A stretch of 64,000 nt of DNA from assembly GCA_037043015.1 (NCBI GenBank), contig CM073321.1, positions 22,007,001 to 22,071,000 of the forward strand, read 5' to 3'. The position numbers and the translations under genes are program-made. This document shows, in pieces, positions 36,480 to 47,866 of the stretch. This DNA comes from Bryum argenteum (lineage: Eukaryota > Streptophyta > Bryopsida > Bryales > Bryaceae). Each line of letters begins with the position of its first letter. The first letter of the stretch is position 1. The notes beneath the pieces were generated by a model. The model saw only the letters and a program-made list of their open reading frames with translations. It made no database searches and was not told the DNA's origin.

Positions 36480-37987
36480 TACCAACGTTCGAAATCAACC
36501 CTACTCTAAAATTCCAACCGCAATACAGCTACTATACGGACGGCTCTTTCATACCACCTAAAAAAGCCGAGGATGGACATTGGAAAAAAGAAAAAGCTGG
36601 ATACAGCATCTACAATCCCACAAAACCTGACATGCAAATATCAGAAAGACTTCTTGGCCTTCAAACATGCTTTCGTGCTGAATTAATGGCTATACATACA
36701 ACCCTACACTTAATCAATACCAAATACCCAAATGAACCGGCTTATAGCTTCACGGATTGCATAAACTGCCTATATAATCTAAATACTCACATATTACACC
36801 CATCCACACAACACAACCATCCTGACAAAACCATCCTAACAGAAATGGTTGAGATATTACAAAACCGTACTCAACCTACTATATTCCACAAAGTTAAAGC
36901 GCATATTAACATCACTGGCAACGAGGAAGCAGACAAACTTGCGAAAGCCGGCGCCACCAAACGATATACGGTAGCCACAAAACCCCACGAATTCGCACAC
37001 ACCACACCATTCTACTACCAGAAATATAAAGGGCCAGGACCTCGAACTCGCCCAGACAAGGGCCCGGTCAGATGCCTTCAAACATACATATACAAACAAG
37101 ACTACGACAACAACCTTATAATACTCGTTGACCAATTCCCCAACATCAACAAATGGACAACAAACCCGGATATTGACAATGAATTATCAAATGCGTACCG
37201 GCTAAACCCCATAATTACGGACTCCCAAAAAACAATTATTCTAAAGCTACGCACCGGCCAATACATGGGGAACGCAAGGAAACAACTATTCTTCGGTAGA
37301 GAACGATTCCCATCAATAACTTGCTCTATATGTAACTCCATGGACGCCGACACATGGTTACACGCACTACTCAAATGTGGTCACCACCACATACACGCCA
37401 TTAGAATCAAGAGACATAACAAAGCCGTATGGGAACTAAGAAAATTAATTCTCTCATCACAAAAATCACGTTGCTATATCCTCATGAGCGCAGGCACATT
37501 CAATAACAACCCCCAAGAAAATACGGTCCCTCCATGGCTATTACAATGCGAATGTACACAACAAAGATGTCATTGCAACGCTAGATTCAAACCAGATGTA
37601 CTCTGCGTTAAGGGTCTACCACACAAAAACGACCCACCACCACACCCAACAGACAGCCTCACACTTCAATTTATAGAATTCACATACTGTAACGATAGAT
37701 TCTCTCAAGAAACAATTAATAACAAAACCGACAAATATCAACCACTTCTTGATAAACTCCGTAACCTAGGATGGAAAGTAGACCCCCTCATAGTCATCAC
37801 AGCGGGTGCTAAAGGCACAACACACAAACCATCAATGAAACTTCTTGCAGAAAAATTTAACTTATCAGAAACATGCATAAAACGCACATTCCATGAAATA
37901 AATACCATTGCCATTCAACACGCCGGATCAATTATTTTACACAAAAGGAAAATTGAGAATAACCAAACAATCCCTACAATAATGTAA
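36480..37987 (+). pseudogene. LINE RNase H, Cys/His finger and C-terminal domain
   Basis: An RNase H domain: YYTDGSF with its Asp at 36539-36541, FRAELMAI (Glu), FTDC (Asp), and HKVKAHINITGNEEADKLAK containing the last active-site residues. This removes template RNA. It is followed by a finger of the form CSIC-x(12)-H-x(4)-C (about 37.32-37.38 kb), a Cys-rich patch (CECTQQRCHC near 37.55 kb), and a C-terminal domain with LGWKVDPLIVITAGAKG. The last stretch looks like a helix-turn-helix (LLAEKFNLSETCIKRTFHE). The frame is open from about 36.5 kb to the stop at 37985-37987. Protein-like sequence also precedes it between 36.05 and 36.48 kb in shifted frames. Confidence 0.8.
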
Positions 37988-38000
37988 CAATAAAAGGAGG

Positions 38001-39547
38001 AGGACGTGAGAAATGGCGTAAACCACTTCCCACAAGAATAGTCACATTTGTCTCAGGTAGATGGGACGGGGCCGATTGAATGGTACAAATTTCCTGCCTA
38101 TGTATAACACACTAGCAGCACCAAGCCATGTATATGACATTAAACGCTCAAACGGATCCACCGAGTATCGAATCCGGACCGCTTATTTGTGACTCAAACA
38201 TCCCTACCAATCAACCAGGAATCATGGCTTGGCGACCATACCCACGATAAAGCACAAAATATAACCTTACACAAACCTTAGAAAGATAATATTGACTATT
38301 TCTTGGTTACTTCTGTTTCTTATGGCTACTATAGTGTCTAATCCCAAAAGGGGTGAGTAGTCTTGTACCAGAGTCCTCTTGTCCGGTAGGCATTAGGACA
38401 CTGGCTTGACGAACAGACACTCTAATCACGCCGGCCCTGAAAAAGGACCGGAGTTCTTATCTATCTATCTACTAACAACCCACTTGGGTCCGTACCCGAA
38501 GTGGTTAAAATGCTTGGAATCCAACATGGTCTTTCTTATCTGGGTGCCAACTCTTCCTGCAAGCAAGAGGATGGTTGTTGCTTTCCCGACATCCTATTGC
38601 TAAAAAGGGCCATTTTAACAACCCACATGCTCTTCTATAGCTAAAAAGTGAAACCTAAGTAACCCTAAAGAGCTAATTAACTAATTTCATGAGAACAAGG
38701 TTAGATAATCCACAATCTATTTGGTTGTCCTCGTTATACACTTACCTTCATCGTTAACATACGATATTGTTGTAATGCATCTCTATGTTATAACCGAAGC
38801 TAAGAAATTTGGCGTGTTGTTGCTGATTGTAAAGCAAAACAGGGACCTCACTCATGACAAGCTACAAGAGAAAGTTTGTTAAGAGCCCCTTGCTCAAATT
38901 AGATTTATGGACTTAAAGTAACTATTCATTTTTTCCACAATTAAGCCTTTAATTTTCAGTACTTTGAGAGTAGTTTGTCTTTGTGGAAAGTGTACTCTTC
39001 TAATGTGCTTCCACTGAGAGCATGAGTACAAGACCTTAGCTGAATGGTATCAAAATGCATAACAAACAATGCTTGGATTGACATAATCATTTCAAGTCGT
39101 TGTTGACTTATTCAGCTGAAAGTGCCCGTTGCTACAAATGACATGTAATATCTTTTATGAACAACCTTCTCTTCACACACTAAGGCTCTAAGGACTAGCC
39201 TCAATGCTATCTTCACAAAAGCTACTTATTCTTATAAATTACAGGCGGCCTATTTATTGCTACTAATTTGTGCTAATCAATGTCTACCTTGTGTTGAATT
39301 TATCTTAGAATACGGTCTATCTTATCTTAAATTTATCTTAAAATATGATACATGCCTAATTATCATTAGGTGACGCTTTGCATGCAGAAAGTTACTTACT
39401 TGACAAATTCTCACTCTTTTGCAAGTAAGATTGGAGGAGAAGAGGTTAGTGGCTATCACTCCAGTTTAAATTTGTACGATAGAGCCTTTATATCTTTGAA
39501 ACAATCTACATGTATTTTTTTTCTTGTATGCATATTCTGCATGTATA
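38001..39547. other. LINE 3' flank; no gene recognised
   Basis: 38.0-38.65 kb probably contains the LINE 3' untranslated region, with GGAGGAGGACGTGAG just after the stop and a C/G-richer part than its neighbours. 38.65-39.54 kb is AT-rich sequence without a convincing gene. Confidence 0.4.
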
Positions 39548-39551
39548 TTAA

Positions 39552-39902
39552 CCCTTAAACGCCCATGGGGTCTTAAATGGGCAACCCAAAATTGGATTAT
39601 AACATCTTTGGACTTGGGCATCACGAATAGTGTATTTTTCGAACTTGGGCATCATGAATGAACCAATCAATGATAAGCTTGCAACCTCCTACAAGGTTAT
39701 ATACAACCCCAACCTACCTCCCACAATCCTTTCAAAGCACAAAATCACTCATATAAATTGTGATTTGAATTGTAAAAATTTGACTTTTTGAGAAGGTGAC
39801 AAGTTCGACATCAAACGATACGTGAAAAGTTGAGTACCGTGAGAGCTACAGAGAAGATTTTGTTGGAATCAAGCCCCTCGGGCTTACTTGGGCGTTTAAG
39901 GG
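39552..39902. mobile_element. piggyBac-like MITE
   Basis: A 351-bp element with perfect 14-bp inverted ends, CCCTTAAACGCCCA (39552-39565) and TGGGCGTTTAAGGG (39889-39902), flanked on both sides by TTAA (39548-39551 and 39903-39906). A TTAA target duplication and a CCC-initial terminus fit the piggyBac superfamily. It has no coding capacity. Near its left end the word ACTTGGGCATCA appears twice, about 40 bp apart. Confidence 0.85.
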
Positions 39903-40347
39903 TTAATGCTGTTAGTACCATATTCTATATCTATTGTAAATATATTAGTCCATATACTTGCCATAAAGTTTTACTTTTACTAAAATACCTTTGTTGAAAG
40001 TTTCACCAAGTATATTCATTGCTATCTGTGCTATTTAAAGAGAGGCATCCATGCAGACATAGTAGTTAACAATATTTCATCACTTACTCTATCTAACTCT
40101 AGATACAGAAATTAGTATTGTGGCATTCATATCACCAACGAGCTTGCGAAGCAGTCGTGAGACTTTATTGAGTTTATTGTGAAGTTGACCCGCTATTGAC
40201 AGTTATGCCCAATTTCATACTGACAATCAACACTTTCTTTTAGAGCTGCTTCGTCAGATAGAATTCCTAAGAACCCGGATCGAGTTCTACTAAACTTCTA
40301 CAACCAGACTAATATCAATGTTACATTGTGTATGCCATGAGGCTCGT

Positions 40348-42841
40348 TCAATGCCTCTGGTTCTGAGCTTTTCCAAGCACGAAGTAGAATAAGATCCGGT
40401 AAACTACTCCAAACATTATCGTGATGGCCAGATTGGTCCACTTGCCTAATTTCGTAATGTCCTGGTTTTTAAGCACGGCGTTGCCATCCACGATACAGGT
40501 CGAGCCATCCAAGGTCGAGTAAGTTGTCCTAGACAGCACGTCAGTCTTCAGAGTGTCCAAGATTTTATCGAAAAGCGCCTCTGACATATATGGTGCAAGA
40601 GGTGTGTTTGTGAAGATTTGCCCTGCAATCAAAAAGCAAAGCCCTGATTGTTTGAAGAATATCAAATATGACAGAAATATTCTCAGCTCCTTTTTTTGAC
40701 AGAACTGCCAGCTTCAGTTTATTCAACAGTCAAGCAGCAATTTGCCAAGGTAAGAAAGCAGTACAACAGATATATCAGTGTATCTCTCGATTACCTGCAG
40801 TTTCGAAGCACGCAGAGGTACTTGACCTCATGAGCTCATTTCGAACGACAGCTTCATACGGGTACTTGATAAGTGATATGTAGTGGAACCAAATCCAGTA
40901 ACTCGGAATTCTATCTCTCGTTCTGAAGAAGCCGCTCAAAAGAAGAAAGTACGCAAGAACAGCGACCACGATGGTGTAACCCAAGATCACATTCGGAATG
41001 ATTGCTGATAGAAACGTAGCGAATGAATTACCGGCCCAGAAAGAGGCCCATATGATGAGGAAAAAAAAGCAGAACCCACTGAATCCGCCCGCCAGACCAA
41101 CGGTCCAGAAGGTGGTCACTGCAAATGCGAAGGAAAGTAATCCCAGGAAGGGAATGTAGATCAAAGAGTTGGCAAGCACATATGACGATTTGCGATACGC
41201 ATTGTGTGCCGTCTCTCGAATAAAGATGTAGCGCTCCTGAAGAAAGATGGGCAGTGTGTCGACGCAAGAATAATACGAGAAAGTCATTGCGAAAGTGAAG
41301 AAGCCGAGACGCTCCTGAAGTCCCTTTGGTGTGTGATCCAGCTGCCAAAAAATAGTTGCCAGGAGGACACCAGAGATTGTGACAGTTCCCAACCTCGTGT
41401 AAAAAAGCTCGGGAGTTCTGCGGATATTGGTGATACATCTCCATGTAAGGAACTTGATCTCCTCGCTTCTCGTGTTGGCAAATTTTAGGACCAATGTGGT
41501 ACTGTCATTGCAATGCTCAACATAGCCAGTGGCTGCCATTAACCTTCCCTTAGAAATGCTGGCTGCTATTGCACCCGCTACTCCTGTAGGGGTAGCTGGA
41601 TGACGTTTCGTTTGCATTGCTGCCGTTGATTCTAAGGCACGACGATTGCTGTAAGTGCTCGCCACCTTGTACCGGGTCACGAGTGGCCGGATGCCTTCCG
41701 GCATGGAGCTAAGAATTTGAATCAGGTCGATGGCGAACTCAGCAGCGTTTCCATGTGAAGCAGGAATAGGATACCCATGGTTGAACGCAGTAAAGTATGC
41801 TGTAAGGTCCCCGGGGTGTCCCATATAGATCATCTGGCCATTTGCAAGAATTATCAGATTATCTATGAGACCCAGTATTCTGTCGCTAGGCTGATGTAAA
41901 GAGAATATCACGATGCTGCCCGTCTCAGCAATGTGTTTGAGGGTCTCAACGACCATAAAGGCGCTTGAAGAATCAAGACCCGAGGTTGGCTCGTCGAGGA
42001 ATAAAAGCAAAGGACCATGTACAATGTCAATTCCGATTGAGACTCGACGTCTCTCACCACCTGAGATACCTCGGTGTGACTCATCGCCAATGATAGTATC
42101 TGCAACTTTTTCCAATCCAAGCTGTCTGATCATGCTGTTAACCCTCTCAACCTTAGCCTCCTTCCCCTGAGTAGCTGGGAGGCGCACATTGGCTGCAAAC
42201 ATCAGCGTTTCCTTCACTGTCAGCATGGGAAACAGCAGATCGTCTTGCATTACGTACGCAGAGATATTGCGGAGTAATTCCGGATCCACTTCTTGGCCGT
42301 TCAGTGTAATGCTCCCTTGCATACTCTTTCTCTCAATTCTTTGGGCTAAAGCGTCAATTAAGGTTGATTTCCCAGATCCGCTGGGTCCCATTACACCAAG
42401 AATCTGCCCATCCTTAGCCCTGCCAGATATTCCCTGTAATAAGTTGTGGGTGACAGGTACATGTCTCCGAGAGAGACTCTCGACATCTTCGTTCCTATAC
42501 CGCGAGAAGAAAGAAAATGCACATCTTAAGGATCTCCAGTCGAATTTCTTCTTGTTAATCACTGTGTATGTTAAGTCTCGAAATTCAAGCCAAATGTCAA
42601 GATTAATCAGCGCCAAGGTCGAATCGTGACTGTCGGATGTGACCGTGACCTCTTTGATTGAGTTCTTGCTACCAGTCGCGCTGCTTTTGAAGCCCCTGTT
42701 GGCATTTTGCCCCTTAGATATGATGTTCCTTGCAACTGGCTCTATGGGCTTGCTGGAAGGTGGCATCGCAGCTAGCTGTTTAGCCTGCAGAGGTAATGCC
42801 AGGTCCAAGGCGCCATGGGTATCTGCGGACATACTCTTCAT
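40348..42841 (-). CDS. ABCG half-size transporter, two exons, intact
   Basis: Exon 1 is 42841-40795 (ATG start) and exon 2 is 40622-40348. The 172-bp intron has GT-AG borders. Spliced length is 773 residues, usual for ABCG half-transporters. The nucleotide-binding domain comes first: Walker A GPSGSGKST (residues 152-160), Q-loop VMQDD (197-201), signature ISGGERRR (259-266), Walker B LLLFLDEP (278-285) and H-loop SLHQPS (314-319). Six hydrophobic segments follow from about residue 485, with a long extracellular loop containing Cys before the last one. The splice joins CFETAG to QIFTNTPL. This ABC-then-membrane order and sequence resemble the land-plant ABCG1/2/6/16/20 group, which exports lipidic or cutin/suberin-type compounds at the plasma membrane as dimers. 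The substrate here is unknown. All catalytic residues are present, so it is probably functional. Confidence 0.95.
40623..40794 (-). other. ABCG intron
   Basis: 172-bp intron in phase 1. The minus strand reads ACTGCAG/GTAATC at the donor and TTGATTGCAG/GGCAAATC at the acceptor. Translation of the joined exons keeps family-conserved sequence across the junction. Confidence 0.9.
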
Positions 42842-43159
42842 AGTTCTGATGGTTCCGCAGTTGCCGCTGCCTGGATATTCCTCACCTTTCCCCTTCCGAT
42901 ATCCAATTTAGAGCAAGCAAACAAGATAAACCCGCTGCAGTCACATGTTCAGATCGTGAGGCGTACAACCATCTGAGGGTGATCGATCAACACGACAAGG
43001 CCTAATTCAGTGATAAGGCCATTAAAGACGAGCCAGGCGACCCTGGTTACTCGACACACAGAATAATAGAGTAACGATCTGGGGGAATGATTGTCACGCG
43101 ATGAATGCTGGACCCGGATGGCAACTCCCCGTTCGTCCCTTATTAGTCTCCTCCACACA

Positions 43160-43615
43160 AATTATGAGAAAGTTTGTGATAACGTGGAGACTCCGTCCCT
43201 TAAAATTTTCACCCTTACAAGGCATTATTTGAGATAGGGTAATATTTCGATGAACTTTATCTATAGATGATGATTTTTTTGAGATAAAGATGAACAGTTT
43301 TCTAGTTGGTGATGTTTTTATCGCAATAGGTTTATTAGTAGCATTTTCACTTCAAAGTGAAATGATGAAATTTTGTAACATGTATTGATGCGCTAATAGG
43401 GTGCAATCTCGCAATCTACAAGGCCTCATAACTAAGATTATTTCTCACATGAATTACAACAAGTTTACCTTCCTACATTCTACCGCATATTGTGTGATAA
43501 AATAAATATTAGTGACCCTCCCAGGATCTGACGTCAATGCTGATTTCCAATAGTCTACACGATCGTTTTCCAATTGATTAAGAATTTCAAAGGCTGGTTT
43601 CACCTAGATAGATGG
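43160..43615. other. ABCG upstream region; no gene recognised
   Basis: AT-rich sequence between the ABCG start and the Ty3 copy B 5' LTR. The ABCG promoter should lie in about 42842-43500 (minus strand), but I could not pick a TATA box or other element with confidence. Confidence 0.4.
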
Positions 43616-44435
43616 TGTTACCGTAGCCAACGTTGCCAACAGGGTGGTCGCGGCCAAGTCGGGAGGATGGGGGGCACCGAACGGCAGCAGGGACTTCGGG
43701 CGCATCAGCTACTTAAGAGCGTAGTCAACAGAATAGTCATTGGTTGTTTTTGGAGCAGTGAGATAGGGATTAGGAGAAAATGCAATGTATTCTTATTCCA
43801 TTATCAATACAAAGGCCATAGCCGATCTTCTCTCTACCTCCCCGTATCCTGTTGTGCATGATCAAGAAGTCTAACCGTTTCTGGCTACCTCTCTTGCATG
43901 CTGCTCCTTGCCCAACGTACACTTCCGCTGCCTTCGACTCCCACGCAGGCCGTAATCAAAGCTAAAAGGTCTCCTTCTCTCCTCTCCGTGTTGCGCAGGT
44001 AACGGCCATCGTGAGTCGACGTTGGCAGCATCGACACTCTGCTTCACTCTCTCCCTTTCTCCCCCTCGCGGGCCTTAGCTCCTCGAGAACTCATTGTTGA
44101 CGCACTGGAGCCCTTACTGTCAAGACTGAATCAGTCTTACTCATACTCTCCGGTGACCTCGTGGGCATCTCAGGGCACTGCTACTTCCCTCTCTCGAAAA
44201 CCCCATCAGTTGACACAAGCCGACGTCGCGTTAACATCGCAGGCCACAGTAGTCCAACATATGGTCAACGCTGCCTTAGGAGGTTCGGTTAGACCCTCCG
44301 GGTGTCCTCAACACCAGCTGCCCACACACTTCCCCGACTCCTCCCAAAATAAATACAATGTTGTCTCTCGATTACTCTGAACTGTGGTCGACTTAGGTAG
44401 TCTCGTAAAGCATCTCCATTCATACCGGGCTAACA
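43616..44435 (+). repeat. Putative 5' LTR of Ty3 copy B
   Basis: Starts TGTTACCG and ends GGGCTAACA, giving TG...CA ends with TGTTA/TAACA inverted termini. It is followed at once by TTTTGGCGACCATGCTGGGG, which resembles the Asp-tRNA-type primer site of many plant Ty3 elements. No second copy is in the window, so the borders rest on these signals only. Confidence 0.6.
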
Positions 44436-47400
44436 TTTTGGCGACCATGCTGGGGATGGAGTGTTGAGATACTCAGAAGTCGAGTAGAAGCCCTACGTAA
44501 ACAAAATGCCGCCTCGACAGCAGAAAGACAAAGAACCAGAAGTAGTTTCACCTACTAACGACCCTGATGTGACTAGAGAATTCTTGCAATGGATGAAGCA
44601 ACAAATGACCGACCTTGTTGCCAAAAATGACGCTACCAATGCCAAATTGGAAATACTTAGTCACCAATACCAGCATTTGCAAGGCACGGCCACTTCTGCT
44701 GCCATACCCAGTCTTGGGATCGCAGCAATGCCTTCATCGTCAACATCGATGCCTCTTATAAATCCAACGGTGGCTACATCGATGGATGCAGGGGAAAGAG
44801 ATAGGCTCATTAAGCTACCGAAAATACCATATCCGGTATTTGACGACAATGCCGACCCTGACTGGCATATCAAACGCTTCAAGGTGATAGCCAGAACAAA
44901 TGGTGTCTCTACCACTGCTGACTTACAAAACATCTTTGGTACCACATTGCAGGGGAATCATATCAACTGGTATATTGACGTTGAAGCCAAACATGCTCAC
45001 CCTACCTGGGACGACATGGAAAAAAGCTTTCTTCAAAAATTTCGTAAACTAAAGACGTCTTCCAAAATCCTCCGTGCCTTGGGAAACATTACCCAAGAAA
45101 AGGGAGAAACTGTGGATACCTTCTACGACAGATTCAAACAGTTGGTTGATAAGTTGAACCAAAGGCCAACAGACGACTACTGATGCGAATGGTTCAAAAA
45201 GGGGCTGGATCCCTGGATCCAGCAAGGTATCGTCATTAGAGGGGTGAAAACCCTACCCGATATCTTAACCGCCGCCAATGACATCAGTAGAGAACTTGGG
45301 CTACTTAATAAGACACAAGCTCCACTGTTGCCTCTACCTGGTCAAGGCCAACGAAACGACGCCCGCATAACCCTGACGTTATGCACAACCTATGGGAAAG
45401 CTCACATTGGGCGTTGTTGGTTTGCCACCGGCAATAATCGCAGTGACGACACAAGGCGTCCTCGGCCCACTGCTGCCGCCATGTACCCAGAAGAAGTCCA
45501 TGTCGACGCATTCCAACCTGGCAGAAGTGATGGCTGTTGGGAGTGTGGGTCCCTACACCATCGACGAGGCCAGTGCCCTGTTCTGAAACAACGGTGGTCT
45601 GAAAGTCGCCCAATGACGGAAACAAACAATAACACTACGACGCCTTTGGACAATCAAAGACCCAGCCCGAATTGGCGGGGGGGGGGGAGTGACGTTGCCA
45701 GAGTTACATGGAACCGAAACCAATGTTTCTACGATCTCAGCCGCCGCTGTCACCACGAGATCTAAAGCCGTTGCGCCTGAACACGTGGTAGAACATCGCA
45801 AACCATTCCTGGAACAACACTGGGAGCGCCTACACAACATTCGACAACAAATTCAACAAGATCTGGGGTCGCCCTCGAGTGCCAATTTACAACAAGTACT
45901 AGACAATACAACTGTAAGTATCACACTAACCAGCCTGTTGAAAATAAGTCCCGAATTACAAAAGTACTTGCAACAGACAGCCTTGCCCGATACGTCGACA
46001 CCACTGATGACTATAGACAACAACGTCACCACCATTGATCCCGACGCTGCCGTAATCCATCTAAAGTTAGGCTCACACAAACTACCCAATGTTCTGGTAG
46101 ACGGAGGCTCCGGTGTCAACGTGATGAGTGACGGCCTCCGTCGACAGCTTGGATTGCTCTCACCCAAGATGGCCCAGTTTATCCTAAGGATGGCCAACGA
46201 TGCCCCGGTTACACCCTTAGGGATTCTTGCTACTGTAGCCATTACCACGCTGGCGTGTCAACACCGGCGACTTTTGTCATTATCGACATGCCAGAAACTA
46301 CTAATTTTCCAATCATACTTGAAAGACCATGGCTACGAGATATGAATGCAGTGCATGATTGGGCCCGGAATCAAATTAGGCTATACCATCATGGTAGGAC
46401 GATAGTAATCCCTGTGGATAGATGCATTACCAAAGCTAAAGTTGACCAAATCCGCAATAGAGCCGGAACCAATTGGGTGAAAGGCCTCACACATGATCAG
46501 GAAGCGTTAGTCTTCCACGCAGACCCCTCGCTGATTCCTGTTGCCGAAATACACTTGGCCAGCATCGTGCCTCAGGAGGAAACATCAGACATACCATCAC
46601 GCTTTACAGGGGAACTCCAGGAAAACAACTTAGTAAATGCTACCCCAGCCACAAAGGCACTGGGGGAACAAGTCGTCACTGGTTGGACTAACGGTGCCAA
46701 AGAAAAGATCGAGTTAGTCAATCTGGGCACCGATGAAGAACCCAAGTATGTAAAGATCAACGCTGACGCCCCTGATGCCATCAAACATGCAACGGTGGCA
46801 TTATTCAAGGAATTTCGGGACATATTCGCCTGGACACATGAAGACCTCAAGGGCATACCTCGAAACATAGATGAGCACACCATCGACTTGAAACCTAACA
46901 CAGAGCCAGTGCAACAGCAACGGTACCGTATGAATCCAAACTACGCTGCCAAAGTAAAAACAGAACTGGAGAAGTTGCTCAGCGCCAAATTCATATCTCT
47001 AGTTGACGCCGCCCCCTGGTTGTTGCCTATGGTCATCATACCAAAAAAGAATGGTGCCCTATGTATCTGTGTAGACTTTCGAAAACTTAACGCTGCCACG
47101 AGAAAAGATCACTACCCATTACCACATATGGAAGAGATCATCGATGAGGTCGCCGGACACGAGATGTATTCATTCCTGGACTGCTTCTCAGGATATTACC
47201 AAGTTGCCATAGCCGAACAAGACAAAAATAAAAAAACATTTTCTACCGATTGGGGACCCTATCAATTCAAAAGGATGCCATTCGGAGCCAAAAATGCACC
47301 GATGACATTTCAGAGAGTCATGGAATTGATATTCCGTCCATACTTGAAAAGGTTTTTTCGTATTTACCTGGATGATGGAACAGTCTACGGACATATGAAA

Positions 47401-47464
47401 GACCATGTTGACCACTTACGGCAAATATTCCAGGCTTGTCGAAGAAATGGGGTGGACGTTACTT
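43616..47464 (+). mobile_element. Ty3/gypsy retrotransposon fossil, copy B, 3'-truncated by MULE
   Basis: Same family as 944-4848 but better preserved (about four or five breaks). Parts: 5' LTR (43616-44435), a primer-site-like stretch, gag from ATG 44506 (capsid-like region to about 45180), a Cys-rich knuckle (about 45.53-45.6 kb), protease (about 46.02-46.25 kb; LVDGGSGVN), and reverse transcriptase (about 46.9-47.46 kb; YLDD-type active site near 47.36 kb). It stops abruptly where the MULE terminus begins at 47465. RNase H and integrase are not found beyond the MULE within this window. It is older than the chromovirus at 13-21 kb, judging by decay. Confidence 0.85.
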
Positions 47465-47866
47465 GGGCGTGAGCGTAGAGCGTAGAGTGGAGAGCGTAGA
47501 GCGGAGAATTCCAGATTGGAGAGCGGTGGTGAGAACTTTTTTTTGGAAAATTTTACTAAAAATATAAAATTTCTAAATTTATATCGAATATTCTAGAGAA
47601 TATTCGAATATTCCAGACCTATTACCGTGGATTTGGAACCCAAACCCGTGAAAATGAGGGAAAAATATCCGGAATTTGGCCAACTTCAACAACATTCAAA
47701 AGACATGGAGACACTTATGGTGTGACATGAGTCAAACAATTTTGTGGACATAGATACTAATATATTTTTTATAATGCTATATTGCAAAATATAGTCAGAC
47801 AATGTGTTAACTACACAGTCTAGGATTTAAGGCGAATAGAGAATATAGTGTGGAAAACTATGACAT

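Larger units (their letters stand above)
27881..38000 (+). mobile_element. APE-type LINE with 2A peptide, EN, RT and RNase H
   Basis: A large non-LTR retrotransposon on the plus strand, strongly A+C-rich and G-poor on the coding strand. In order: tandem 5' units (27.9-28.3 kb), a 2A motif (28688-28711), an apurinic-type endonuclease (about 31.6-32.4 kb), reverse transcriptase (about 33.2-34.1 kb; YADD at 34011-34022), a long connector, RNase H (about 36.5-37.0 kb), a Cys/His finger (about 37.32-37.38 kb) and a C-terminal domain ending at 37987. A 2.27-kb LTR-like insert splits it at 29088-31355. It is inactive: frame changes near 31950, 32400 and 32990, and stops at 33843-33845 and 36045-36047. 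No poly-A tail or target duplication was found, so the true 3' end (probably 38.0-38.7 kb) is uncertain. Confidence 0.85.
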
